Position numbers and translations under genes: made by a program | Shown here: piece after piece, positions 15,615-24,298 of the stretch | How positions within the stretch are numbered: position 1 is the first letter of the stretch | How the letters are laid out: each line of letters starts with the position of its first letter | Notes under the pieces: generated by a model | What the model saw: the letters and a program-made list of their open reading frames with translations, nothing else | The model's database searches: none | Told to the model about the DNA's origin: nothing | Assembly (NCBI GenBank): GCA_947631675.1 | Contig: CANRMG010000001.1 | Coordinates: 1-39,002 of the forward strand | Origin: an uncultured Oscillospiraceae bacterium | Lineage (GTDB): Bacteria > Bacillota_A > Clostridia > Oscillospirales > Oscillospiraceae | Reading direction: 5' to 3' | DNA: 39,002 nucleotides

Positions 15615-16294
15615 ACATAAGCGACTATTTCAAGGACTCAGTCTGGGAGAAATTCATGAGCGGCCAGGGGCTGACGCTGGATTTCGCCATCCAGGCCGGC
15701 GTCTCCATGGTGCTGGCGGTGCTCCTGGGCATGCTGATCTATAAGATCTACGGCCACTATTACGGCGGCGTCGTCTTTTCCAGCTCCTTCGCCACCACCC
15801 TGGTAGGCATGACCGTGCTGACCACCATGCTGACGCTGGCCATCAGCAGCAACGTCATCATCTCCCTCGGTATGGTGGGCGCTCTGTCCATCGTCCGTTA
15901 CCGTACCGCCATCAAGGACCCCATGGACCTGTTCTATCTATTCTGGTCCATCTCCGTGGGCATCACCCTGGGCGCGGGATTGTATGTGCTGGCCATCGTC
16001 ACCTTCCCCGTGCTCATCTTCGTGGTCCACGTGTTCTACCACCGGCGCAGGCGCGGCGCCATCTTCATCCTGGTCGTCCATTACGCCGGCGAGCGGGCCG
16101 GGGACGAGGTCATGCGCATCCTGGGCAAGATGAAGGTGCAGCTGAAGTCCAAGACCATCCGTGACGGCGTCACGGAGATGACGGTGGAGGTCCTGTGCCG
16201 GAACAACAATACGGTCTTCCTGGAGAAGATACAGGCTCTGGAGGCCGTGCGGGACGCCACCCTGATCCAGTATAACGGTGAGTACCATGGCTGA
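15611..16294 (+). CDS. DUF4956 membrane protein, copy 1
   Basis: A 227-residue protein with about four membrane segments in the first 135 residues and a cytosolic alpha/beta C-terminal domain. The signature SLGMVGALSIVRYRTAIKDP between helices identifies the DUF4956 family, and the same motif is in the copy at 30680-31357. The family has no established function as far as I know. Its regular pairing with VTC-domain genes suggests that the two proteins form a membrane complex, for instance one that moves or feeds the VTC product, but that is inference. It overlaps both neighbours. Confidence 0.87.
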   Translation: MNISDYFKDSVWEKFMSGQGLTLDFAIQAGVSMVLAVLLGMLIYKIYGHYYGGVVFSSSFATTLVGMTVLTTMLTLAISSNVIISLGMVGALSIVRYRTAIKDPMDLFYLFWSISVGITLGAGLYVLAIVTFPVLIFVVHVFYHRRRRGAIFILVVHYAGERAGDEVMRILGKMKVQLKSKTIRDGVTEMTVEVLCRNNNTVFLEKIQALEAVRDATLIQYNGEYHG

Positions 16295-17678
16295 CCGGCC
16301 CAAAAAACGCAGTGCCATACCCTATGTGGTGATCATCGTCCTGGGCCTCATCCTCATCGGGCTGCTTTTGTATATCATCCCCTTCCGCTACGGCCTGAAC
16401 GCCTCCGTGGACTACGACGCCTCCGACGAGCCTCTGAACAACCCCCTTACCGGCTATGCGCCCCCGGCAGAAAATGAACAGGAGTGCGCGGACAGCCAGC
16501 TCGTCTACATCGAGATCCGCTGGGCCGACTGGGAGCCCAGCATGGACAGCTATGACGTCGAAGGCCTGGAGGAGCGGTGCCATATCCAACGCTGGAAGCT
16601 GGAGAACAAAAACGCCGTGCTCCGGTTCGTGTGCGATGAGCCGGGCGACGAGCAGCATCTCGACATTCCCGGCTGGCTCTATCAGCATACCGGCGACGGC
16701 GCGTATTATGACTGCGAATACGGCAAGGGCTACTGCCCGGACTACAGCAACGATTATTTCCGGGAGCGCCACGCCCTGGCCATCCAGGCCTTGGCCAACT
16801 ACTGCAACCAGGATAGCTTCGTGGCCTATGTGGAGCTGGGCAGCCTGGGCCACTGGGGCGAATGGCATACCAACGTGGAGGGCGGCGCTCTGCCTATGCC
16901 TGACGCGGAGATATGCGGCCAGTACGTGCTGGACTATTCCGACAGCTTTAAAAACGCCTTGCTGCTGACCCGCCGAAACTATTCCATCGCCGTAGAGGGC
17001 GGGCTGGGCCTGTACCACGATATGACCGGCGACCCGGACGAGACCGGGGAGTGGCTGGGCTGGCTGAAAAACGGCGGCCTGCAAGAGACGGACGGCGAGG
17101 CGCTGGAGCTGCTGCCGGAGGAGCACTTCTGGGATGACGCCCCTGTGGGCGGCGAGTTCGGCGGCGACCGTTCCGACGAGGACCTGCTCGGGCGCTGGAA
17201 GGATGAGACCATGGAGTGCGTGGAGAGCACCCATATGTCCTTCATCGGGCCCCACTGTCCCACGGGAGAATTGAAGGACAGCGACGCGGCCCAGGAGCTG
17301 CGGGAACGGCTTGGTTATCGATTGTATATCTCCCACCTGGATACGGCCTATGCCTTCGGCAGAAATGAGCTGGAGGTGCATATGACCTGGAGCAACGCAG
17401 GCCTGGCGCCGCTGTACTGGGACTGGCCTGCGACGATGTATGTCTATGACAACAGCGGCAAGGCCATTTACTGGGAGACCGTGAGTATCGACCTGCGGGA
17501 GCTGACGCCGGGAGAGAAGATCGAAACGCTTTCCCACATCCCGTTCACAGACACGTTCCGCCAGGGCTTCCAGATCGGCATCACCATCGACTCGCCGGAC
17601 ATGACCAGAAAAGCCATACTTGCTATGGACGGAGAGCTCCACGACGGCGCAAGGATCATCTACACCTTCGATTCGTGA
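16287..17678 (+). CDS. DUF4874/DUF4832-type TIM-barrel glycosidase-like protein
   Basis: A 463-residue protein with a cytosolic stub, one membrane helix (about residues 11-32) and an external domain. It follows the DUF4874/DUF4832 pattern: NNPLTGYAPP at the start, YIEIRWADWEP, and GSLGHWGEWHT, whose glutamate (E192) sits where a catalytic acid would lie in a glycosidase-type barrel. The C-terminal 110 residues look like the beta-sandwich of DUF4832. A role in trimming or binding the surface polymer fits the operon but is not shown. The start is set at ATG 16287, inside the end of the DUF4956 gene, with GGTGAG upstream; a GTG at 16278 is a weaker alternative. Confidence 0.75.
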   Translation: MADRPKKRSAIPYVVIIVLGLILIGLLLYIIPFRYGLNASVDYDASDEPLNNPLTGYAPPAENEQECADSQLVYIEIRWADWEPSMDSYDVEGLEERCHIQRWKLENKNAVLRFVCDEPGDEQHLDIPGWLYQHTGDGAYYDCEYGKGYCPDYSNDYFRERHALAIQALANYCNQDSFVAYVELGSLGHWGEWHTNVEGGALPMPDAEICGQYVLDYSDSFKNALLLTRRNYSIAVEGGLGLYHDMTGDPDETGEWLGWLKNGGLQETDGEALELLPEEHFWDDAPVGGEFGGDRSDEDLLGRWKDETMECVESTHMSFIGPHCPTGELKDSDAAQELRERLGYRLYISHLDTAYAFGRNELEVHMTWSNAGLAPLYWDWPATMYVYDNSGKAIYWETVSIDLRELTPGEKIETLSHIPFTDTFRQGFQIGITIDSPDMTRKAILAMDGELHDGARIIYTFDS

Positions 17679-17710
17679 CGGCCGCCTGGCCGGTGACCTG
17701 AGGGACTTAT

Positions 17711-19555
17711 ATGAATAAAAAAGCCCGTACTTGTATTATGGCCGTGCTGCTTCTGGGCCTGCTCCTGTCCGGGCTGGCGGGAGGCGGCGGGAAAGCAGCC
17801 GCCGCGGATGCGCCGGGAGAGATACCGGAGACGGACGCGCTTCCCACGCTGGAGGATATCCTGGGCGCTGACCGGGTCTGGCGCTATACCGATGACCCGG
17901 TCAGGCTGGCCCGGACCAGGGGCACAGAGTGGACGGCCCCCGGCTACGACGACAGCGGCTGGCTCTCCGCCGCGGGCGCTTTCGGCGCTTATGAGGGAAA
18001 GCTGCATGAAATAGATGGTGAGGAGCCCACGGTGTGTCTGCGCCACTATCTGCCCGACGGCGACGCGGTGCCCACCTACTATTTCCGCCTGTCCTTCACC
18101 GCCCGGCCAGAGGACATATTGGGCCCGCTGGATGCCGACATATGCTATGACGACGCGGTGCTCGTCTATCTGAACGGACAGGTCATTTTTTCCGGGAATG
18201 TGCCCGCGGAGGGCTATCCCGGACCGAACGCATACGGCTGCGGGGCGTTTCTGGGCTCCCCGCCCCATGAGACGGTGACGCTGGACAGCTCCATGTTCAC
18301 GGAGGGCGTAAATACCCTTTGCGTGGAGCTGCACCAGGCCGCTGAGGACAGCTCGGATATTTTCTTCTCCTTGGGAGAGCTGTGCTGGGGTCCGGCGGAG
18401 CAGGGTCTGCTGCGCAGCGAGACCCTGAACCTGGGCGTGGGAGCGGATGAGACGCAGATGCTCGTCACCTGGCGCGGCTCCATCCGGGAGGACGCGTACG
18501 TCCAGCTGGAGCCCTGGAACCCGGACTGGGCGAGCTTTTCCGACGCAGCGGCCGTCTATCCGGCGCAGCGTGCCTATGAGGACGAGGGCACCTGCACCTG
18601 CCGTGCCGTCCTCACGGACCTTGCGCCTGGGGAGTACGTCTACCGCGCGGTGGATGAATACCCCACCCTCACCCAGCGTTTCACAGTATCGGACCCGGAG
18701 GACGGGTTCTTCTTCCTCTGCCATGGCGACACTCAGATCGAAGATGACAAGGATGCCATGGCAGACTATGAGGCGCTGGCGGAGCATATCATGGCCGGTC
18801 AGACGCCGCAGTTGGTGCTGTCCCTGGGCGACCAGATCGACGACGCCGGCAGCGCGGGAGAATACCGCATATTCACCGGCACGCCGCTTTTTAAATCAGT
18901 GCCCCTGGCGGCCGTGGTGGGAAATCACGAGAAGGACTCCCGGGGATTCAGCCGCGTGTTCTCCCTGCCCAATATGGACAGCGACACGGAGGACAGCTCC
19001 GGCGATATGAGCGGGGACTGCTGGTTCTTCCGGGGCAGCACGCTGTTCCTTTGCCTCAATTCCAACAACTATGACATAGACGCCCACAGGGAGTTCCTAT
19101 CCCGGGCCCGGGAGGCCTGTATCCAGCGGTACGGCCAGCCCGTCTGGACCGTGGCGGCCTTCCACCACGCGGTGTTTTCCGCCGGCAGCCACGCTTACGA
19201 CGACAGCATTCTGGAGCGGCGCGGCCCCTATGCGGATATGCTGACAGAGGCCGGCGTGGACATTGTCTTTTCCGGGCACGACCACTCCTATACCCGCTCC
19301 TGGCCCATGGATGGCGAGACGCCTCTTGCGGACGGCAGCGATGGCGGGACCGTCTACTTTACCCTGGGCTCATCCACCGGCAGCAAGTATTACAGTGTCG
19401 TCGGGGACGAACTGGAATATGCTGCCTTCCGCAGCGGGGACGAGTACCCCGCCATGACCCGGGTGGATGTGACGGACGACACCTTTACCGTCACGACCTA
19501 TCAAAAGCAGGAGGACGACATCGTCGTGCTTGATACCTATCAGCTCATAAAATGA
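17711..19555 (+). CDS. Secreted purple-acid-phosphatase-like metallophosphoesterase, copy 1
   Basis: A 614-residue exported enzyme with an N-terminal signal peptide ending near residue 33. Next come an N-terminal beta-sandwich region, a fibronectin-like purple-acid-phosphatase N-domain (about residues 235-330) and the catalytic metallophosphoesterase domain. All dinuclear-metal motifs are visible: CHGDTQ, LGDQIDD, GNHEKD, FHHAVF and SGHDHSY. It should cleave phosphate esters outside the cell; the substrate is unknown. It is the last gene of the plus operon. Its close paralog is near the end of the convergent operon, so both polymer operons close with a phosphatase. Confidence 0.88.
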   Translation: MNKKARTCIMAVLLLGLLLSGLAGGGGKAAAADAPGEIPETDALPTLEDILGADRVWRYTDDPVRLARTRGTEWTAPGYDDSGWLSAAGAFGAYEGKLHEIDGEEPTVCLRHYLPDGDAVPTYYFRLSFTARPEDILGPLDADICYDDAVLVYLNGQVIFSGNVPAEGYPGPNAYGCGAFLGSPPHETVTLDSSMFTEGVNTLCVELHQAAEDSSDIFFSLGELCWGPAEQGLLRSETLNLGVGADETQMLVTWRGSIREDAYVQLEPWNPDWASFSDAAAVYPAQRAYEDEGTCTCRAVLTDLAPGEYVYRAVDEYPTLTQRFTVSDPEDGFFFLCHGDTQIEDDKDAMADYEALAEHIMAGQTPQLVLSLGDQIDDAGSAGEYRIFTGTPLFKSVPLAAVVGNHEKDSRGFSRVFSLPNMDSDTEDSSGDMSGDCWFFRGSTLFLCLNSNNYDIDAHREFLSRAREACIQRYGQPVWTVAAFHHAVFSAGSHAYDDSILERRGPYADMLTEAGVDIVFSGHDHSYTRSWPMDGETPLADGSDGGTVYFTLGSSTGSKYYSVVGDELEYAAFRSGDEYPAMTRVDVTDDTFTVTTYQKQEDDIVVLDTYQLIK

Positions 19556-19587
19556 CGGCGCGTCTCGCGCCCGTTCCAAAAAATTGA

Positions 19588-19618
19588 GAGCACCTGCATT
19601 TTGCAGGTGCTCTTTTTT
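19588..19618. terminator. Bidirectional terminator between the convergent operons
   Basis: An 11-bp perfect stem (GAGCACCTGCA and complement) with a TTT loop is followed on the plus strand by TTTTTT. On the minus strand it is followed by TCAATTTTTT, so it can stop transcription from both sides. The stops of the two flanking genes lie about 108 bases apart. Confidence 0.93.
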
Positions 19619-19663
19619 ACTTAAAACAGGCTGTCCCCGGCCGATCGCAGGTTCTGGCACAGT

Positions 19664-20509
19664 TCACCCCTGCTCCTCCCACTCTCTCAGGACGGAATAG
19701 TGGTGCAGGGCATATGTGAAGTTCTCCCGGTCGAATATGGTATCCAGCGCCTGAAAGCTCTCCTCCACGCCTGCAAGCCCCTCGTAATAGTATGTGTTCT
19801 CCTCCTCCAGGCCATGGGTGCCAGGCGCCTGCAGCTCATAGATGACCGTGACGGGCCGGTCCCCCGCCAGGGCCAGCTCCGTGAGGATCTGCACCGCTTC
19901 GTCCTGCTTTTCGTAGTTCATGATGGCGATGCTGTCGCAGCTTTGGATGAGCGCTGAGAGCGCCTCCAGCGTGACCATATCGTCGTAAAAGTACGGGATG
20001 CACAGCGCGCAGAACAGGCCGTTTTCCGCCGCGCTCTCCCGCACCTTGGCCATGGCCCCGGCGAAGCACGCCGTGACCTCCTCCCCGTGGTCCTCCCAGT
20101 CTTCCGTCAGATACGGCTCCGTGTCTATCAGCACGCCCCGCAGGCGGGCCTCCTCCGGCAGCTCCTCGTTGATCTCGGCCGCCCGGCTGACCAGCGCGAG
20201 CATCTCTTCGCCCTCCGGGTCCAGGCCCCACTCCGGCTCTCCGGCCAGATAATACACCCCGATGCCCCACGCCGCGGCCTCCCGCAGGAAGTCCCGGATC
20301 TGGCTTTCGGTATTCTCCTCGGTGAAGCACTGGTAGAGGACCGTGAGTCCGAGGCTGTCCATCCGTTCAAACAGCGCCTGCTGCTCCTCCTCTATCCCCA
20401 CTATCTCGCAGTTCCAGCAGAAGAGACTGTTGCCGTCCGGCGGGGCGGTAAAGCCGCATACAAGCGGTAGCAGCGTACAGGCCGCGATAAGCACGCAAAG
20501 CTTTTTCAT
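19664..20509 (-). CDS. Secreted protein of unknown function, TIM-barrel/GH18-like pattern
   Basis: A 281-residue protein with an N-terminal signal peptide (MKKLCVLIAACTLLPLVCG); the cysteine context lacks a proper lipobox. The body alternates helices and strands like a TIM barrel. LRGVLIDTEPYL and SIAIMNYEKQ recall the catalytic and final strands of GH18-type or related glycosidase barrels. No family is recognised with confidence. The ATG at 20509 is chosen because GTGAGGGTG lies just ahead; GTG codons at 20515 and 20521 are alternatives. It is the last gene of the minus operon, starting 8 bases after the phosphatase stop. A role in polymer remodelling is only suggested by context. Confidence 0.7.
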   Translation of the reverse strand: MKKLCVLIAACTLLPLVCGFTAPPDGNSLFCWNCEIVGIEEEQQALFERMDSLGLTVLYQCFTEENTESQIRDFLREAAAWGIGVYYLAGEPEWGLDPEGEEMLALVSRAAEINEELPEEARLRGVLIDTEPYLTEDWEDHGEEVTACFAGAMAKVRESAAENGLFCALCIPYFYDDMVTLEALSALIQSCDSIAIMNYEKQDEAVQILTELALAGDRPVTVIYELQAPGTHGLEEENTYYYEGLAGVEESFQALDTIFDRENFTYALHHYSVLREWEEQG

Positions 20510-20517
20510 GCACACCC

Positions 20518-22371
20518 TCACTTCTGGAGCTGATAGGTGTCGAGCAGGACAGCGGCGCCATCCTGCAGCTGGTAGGTCGTGACAGTGAAGGTGCTGTCCG
20601 TCACATCCACCCGGGTCATGGCGGGGTAATGGCCCCCGTCGCTGACGGCCGCATAGTCCGGCGTGTCCTCGATGGCATCGTAGAACTTGCTGCCGGTGGG
20701 CGAGCCCAGGGTGAAATACACGATCCCATCGGCATTTCCATCCGTCAGAGGCGTCTCGCCGTCCATGGGCCAGGAGCGGGTATAGGTGTGGTCGTGCCCG
20801 GAGAAGACCACGTCCACCCCGGCCTCCTTCAGCATGGCCGTATAGGGGCCGCGTCTTTCGATGATAGACTCGCTCCTGGCGTGGTCACCAACGGAGAACA
20901 GCGTGTGGTGATAGGCAGCCACGGTCCAGACAGGCTCTCCGTACTGCTTCGTACATGCCTCCCTGGCTGTCTGGAGGAACGCCCGATGGGCGTCTATGTC
21001 ATAATTGTTGGAGTTCAGGCACAAAAACAGCGTATTGCCCCGGAAGAACCAGTAGTCTCCGCTCATATCGCCGGAGTCGTCTATCGTGGCCTCATCCATA
21101 TTCGGCAGGGAGAAAATACGGCTGAACTCCCGGGATTCCGTCTCATGGTTTCCCACCACCGCCGCAAAAGGTACATTTTTCAGAAGGGGCGTTCCGGTGA
21201 GCAGCCGGTATTCCGCCTCATTGCCCCGGTCGTCCACCTGATCGCCCAGGGACAGAACGAACTGGGGCGTTTCCCCCTCCATGACGTCGGCCGCCATGTC
21301 CTCATAGACCTCCATGACGCTCTTGCCGTCTTCATACATGATCTGGGGATCGCCATGACAAAGGAAGGAGAATCCGCTCCCCGGGTCGGCTGCGGTAAAG
21401 CTGCCGGTACGGGTCGGGTATTCATCCACCGCGCGATAGATATACTGCCCCGGCGTCAGATCCGTGATGACGGCGCGGTAGGTGCATATATCCTCCTCAT
21501 CGCTCTCATAGTCCCGCTGCGCCGGATAGATGGCAGCGGCGTCGGTAAACTTGTTTTCAGAGGACCAGGGCTCCACCTGCACGTACGCATCCTCCCGGAT
21601 GGGGCCGCGCCAGGTGACGATCATCTGCGTCTCATCCGCGCCTACGCCCAGATTCAGGGTGTCGTTGCGCAGGGCGTGCTCTTCCGGCGAGCCGTAGCAC
21701 AGGTCGCTCATGGAGAAGAAGATGTCCGTGCTGTTCCGGCCTGACTGGTGCAGCTCCACGCCCAGCACGTTCTCCCCCTCCAGGAGCTGAGAGCCGTCTA
21801 TCGTAACAGTATCCCGGGGAAGCTCCTCAAAAGTTTCTGCGCAGCCGTAGTCATTGGGTCCGTCATAGCCCTCTGAGGGCACGTTGCCGGAAAAGATCTC
21901 CGTCCCGTTCAGATATAAGACTACCCCGTCGTCATATATAACGTCAGTGCTCAGAGGTCCCATCAGCTCCGACGGCTGGGCGGTGAAGGCCAGGCGGAAG
22001 TAATAGGCTGGCACCGCATTCCCGTCGGGCAGATAGTGGCGCAGGCACACAGCGGGGATGTATTCGTCTTCCACATAGTCCAGCCTGCCCTTATACGCGC
22101 CGAAGGAGCCGGCCGCGGTGAGCCAGCCGCTGTCGTCATAGCCGGCCGCTGTCCACTCTACATTCTGGATCTGCGCCAGGCTCATCGGGTCGTCGATATA
22201 GTGCCAGACCCTCGTGTCTGCATCCATGATCTCGTCCAGCGTAGGAAGCTTATCCGACTCCGGCGGCGGGGCGGCCCCGGCGGCAGCGGCAGGCAGGCCG
22301 TATCCGGCCGCCATGGACAGGCACAGACTCAAGATCAATATAGTCGTCAGCATCTTCTGTTTTTTGCCCAT
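20518..22371 (-). CDS. Secreted purple-acid-phosphatase-like metallophosphoesterase, copy 2
   Basis: A 617-residue paralog of the enzyme at 17711-19555, alike over the full length. The opening blocks (LPTLDEIMDADTRVWHYIDD against LPTLEDILGADRVWRYTDD) and the catalytic motifs (CHGDPQ, LGDQVDD, GNHETE, YHHTLF, SGHDHTY) are shared. A signal peptide spans about residues 1-31. The start at 22371 is chosen because GGAGG lies 6 bases ahead and the signal peptide follows. The longer open frame upstream would run back into the GGDEF/EAL gene and is not used. Whether the two enzymes differ in substrate cannot be read from the motifs. Confidence 0.88.
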   Translation of the reverse strand: MGKKQKMLTTILILSLCLSMAAGYGLPAAAAGAAPPPESDKLPTLDEIMDADTRVWHYIDDPMSLAQIQNVEWTAAGYDDSGWLTAAGSFGAYKGRLDYVEDEYIPAVCLRHYLPDGNAVPAYYFRLAFTAQPSELMGPLSTDVIYDDGVVLYLNGTEIFSGNVPSEGYDGPNDYGCAETFEELPRDTVTIDGSQLLEGENVLGVELHQSGRNSTDIFFSMSDLCYGSPEEHALRNDTLNLGVGADETQMIVTWRGPIREDAYVQVEPWSSENKFTDAAAIYPAQRDYESDEEDICTYRAVITDLTPGQYIYRAVDEYPTRTGSFTAADPGSGFSFLCHGDPQIMYEDGKSVMEVYEDMAADVMEGETPQFVLSLGDQVDDRGNEAEYRLLTGTPLLKNVPFAAVVGNHETESREFSRIFSLPNMDEATIDDSGDMSGDYWFFRGNTLFLCLNSNNYDIDAHRAFLQTAREACTKQYGEPVWTVAAYHHTLFSVGDHARSESIIERRGPYTAMLKEAGVDVVFSGHDHTYTRSWPMDGETPLTDGNADGIVYFTLGSPTGSKFYDAIEDTPDYAAVSDGGHYPAMTRVDVTDSTFTVTTYQLQDGAAVLLDTYQLQK

Positions 22372-22409
22372 AATCCTCCTCCGGCAAAGACCGTCTGGCG
22401 AAAAAGCGT

Positions 22410-24257
22410 TCACACCGCGGCGGTCTGCGTTTTCTCTCTGTCTGCTGCGCCCGCATTGATCATCTTTAGGGCCTCCCACTCCGGCAAGGGGCGGTAGAAG
22501 TAATAGCCCTGGAGGGCCTCGCAATGCAGCCCGGACAGGAACTGCGCCTGCTCCGCTGTCTCCACGCCCTCCGCCATGACGCGAAAGCCCAGATCCCGGC
22601 ACACCCCGATCATCCCCCGCAGGATGCTCTCGCCGCTCCTGGTACCGATGCCCTTTACCATCTGCCGGCTGAACTTCACTATATCCAGCGGTATATCCTG
22701 CACGTCCGCGAAGGACGCGAACAGGCCGCCGAAATCGTCCAGGGACACGCAGACGCCCAGCGTCTTGAGCTGCCGTATGTTCACCTCTACCTGCCTGGCG
22801 GACCGGATGAGGCCGGCGTCCCGCAGCTCAAAGACCAGCAGGTTTTTGGGGAACCTGTACCGGTCCAGGACGCGGCGGCAGTTCTCCAGGAAATCCGGGG
22901 ACGAGAACGTGTCTATAGAGAAGTTGCAGGATACAAAAAATCCCGGCTTCTTTTCCTCCCCGGCCATGCGCTGCAGGAAGATACAGGCGTTTTCCAGGCA
23001 GCACATATCCAGCTGGGATACCAGATGCTCCCGCTCCATCATGGGCAGGAAATCCGCAGGCATCAGCAGGCCCCTGGTGGGGTGCTCCCAGCGGGACAGG
23101 GCCTCGCCGCCGATGACCCGGCCGGTCTGGCTGTCCACATAGAGCTGAAGGTAGAGCAAAAACTCGTTGTTCTCCAGCCCGCGGCGCATATCCGCCCGGA
23201 ACTGCCGCTCCTCGGTGAGGGTCTCGATCACCTCATCCGTACACTTGCGGAACTCCTCTCCGTCCAAGTAGGCGGCCTGGGCGCACTGGGAGGCGTCGAA
23301 TATCATACCATAAAGATCCCGGTCTGTCGACTTGATCTGATAGCTGCCGATGGCATAAAACCGCTTCTGCGCCGTGTCCTCACCTGCCGGAGCGCCGCGC
23401 AGCCGCTCCAGAACGGGCAGGAGCCACTGCTGCTCCTCCTCGTCGTCCATGGACAGCCGCAGCAGCACGAAGCCGCTGTCGGAGACCCGGGCCAGGATGT
23501 CCATGTCCCCGGTGTATTCCTGGAGCGTCACGGCGACATTGCGCAGGTACTCGTCCGTCATGCTGCGGCTGCCGCGCCGGTCCAGCTCATCGGTGTCCAC
23601 ATAGAAATACAGAAGCCGGTAGAGGATCTTGTTCTGGTCGTTGAGATAAAGGGCGTAGTTGCGCTCCAGATATTCCTGATTGCCGATGCCGGTGACCTCA
23701 TCGGTCTCCTTGTCCATCAGCATATTTCGGATACGGCGCCGATAATGCCGGGCCAGCACCGCGATCACGGCCGCCAGGACCAAAATGGCGACGCCGGCCG
23801 CCGCGGCGCCGATCTGGACCAATTTTATATCCGCAAACTGCTCCCGCTCGGCGGACTCGATGAGAAGACCGGTACGGGTCCTCTGGGGCACGCCGGCCAG
23901 GAAGGAGCGAAGCTGCCCCGCCAGTTCCTTCGGTGCCACGTCGGTCACCAGCAGCTTGTAGACCACGCTCTCGCCGCCCTGCTCCGTGCTCAGCAGCACG
24001 ATCTCGCCGCCGTCGCGGTGCAGGTATTCCCCGGCGCCGGCGCTGTCGGTGATCAGGTCCACCTGCTTGTTCTCGGCCAGGCTCTGCCGCTGGTCGCCCT
24101 TTTCCGGCTCATAATAGCGCACGTCGTAGCCGTATTTCTCGGAGAACTGCCGCAGCAGCTCCGGGATCATTCCTTGGTATGTTCCGGTCTTCTCGTCATA
24201 ATACTCTACCGGATACGCATCCGGGTCCCCTGCCACATATATTACCGCGTTGTTCAC
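22410..24257 (-). CDS. Membrane protein with short periplasmic-binding-like domain, degenerate GGDEF and EAL domains
   Basis: A 615-residue protein. Residues 1-140 resemble part of a family-3 solute-binding domain, followed by one membrane helix (about 172-193), a GGDEF domain (205-330) and an EAL domain (350-600). The GGDEF active site reads S259-D-S-G-F, so cyclase activity is very unlikely. The EAL domain keeps E385-A-L, the SCNFS asparagine, SLDDFG and AEGVE. However, the usual KID reads KFS and the ELTES segment reads ELRDA, so phosphodiesterase activity is doubtful and c-di-GMP binding alone is possible. There is no signal peptide: the GTG start is boxed in by an in-frame TGA two codons upstream. 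A sensing domain without an export signal is odd. AGGAG precedes the start. Confidence 0.83.
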   Translation of the reverse strand: MNNAVIYVAGDPDAYPVEYYDEKTGTYQGMIPELLRQFSEKYGYDVRYYEPEKGDQRQSLAENKQVDLITDSAGAGEYLHRDGGEIVLLSTEQGGESVVYKLLVTDVAPKELAGQLRSFLAGVPQRTRTGLLIESAEREQFADIKLVQIGAAAAGVAILVLAAVIAVLARHYRRRIRNMLMDKETDEVTGIGNQEYLERNYALYLNDQNKILYRLLYFYVDTDELDRRGSRSMTDEYLRNVAVTLQEYTGDMDILARVSDSGFVLLRLSMDDEEEQQWLLPVLERLRGAPAGEDTAQKRFYAIGSYQIKSTDRDLYGMIFDASQCAQAAYLDGEEFRKCTDEVIETLTEERQFRADMRRGLENNEFLLYLQLYVDSQTGRVIGGEALSRWEHPTRGLLMPADFLPMMEREHLVSQLDMCCLENACIFLQRMAGEEKKPGFFVSCNFSIDTFSSPDFLENCRRVLDRYRFPKNLLVFELRDAGLIRSARQVEVNIRQLKTLGVCVSLDDFGGLFASFADVQDIPLDIVKFSRQMVKGIGTRSGESILRGMIGVCRDLGFRVMAEGVETAEQAQFLSGLHCEALQGYYFYRPLPEWEALKMINAGAADREKTQTAAV

Positions 24258-24298
24258 AGCTCACTCTCCTAACGCCGCCCGGCATGATACCGGCAAGC

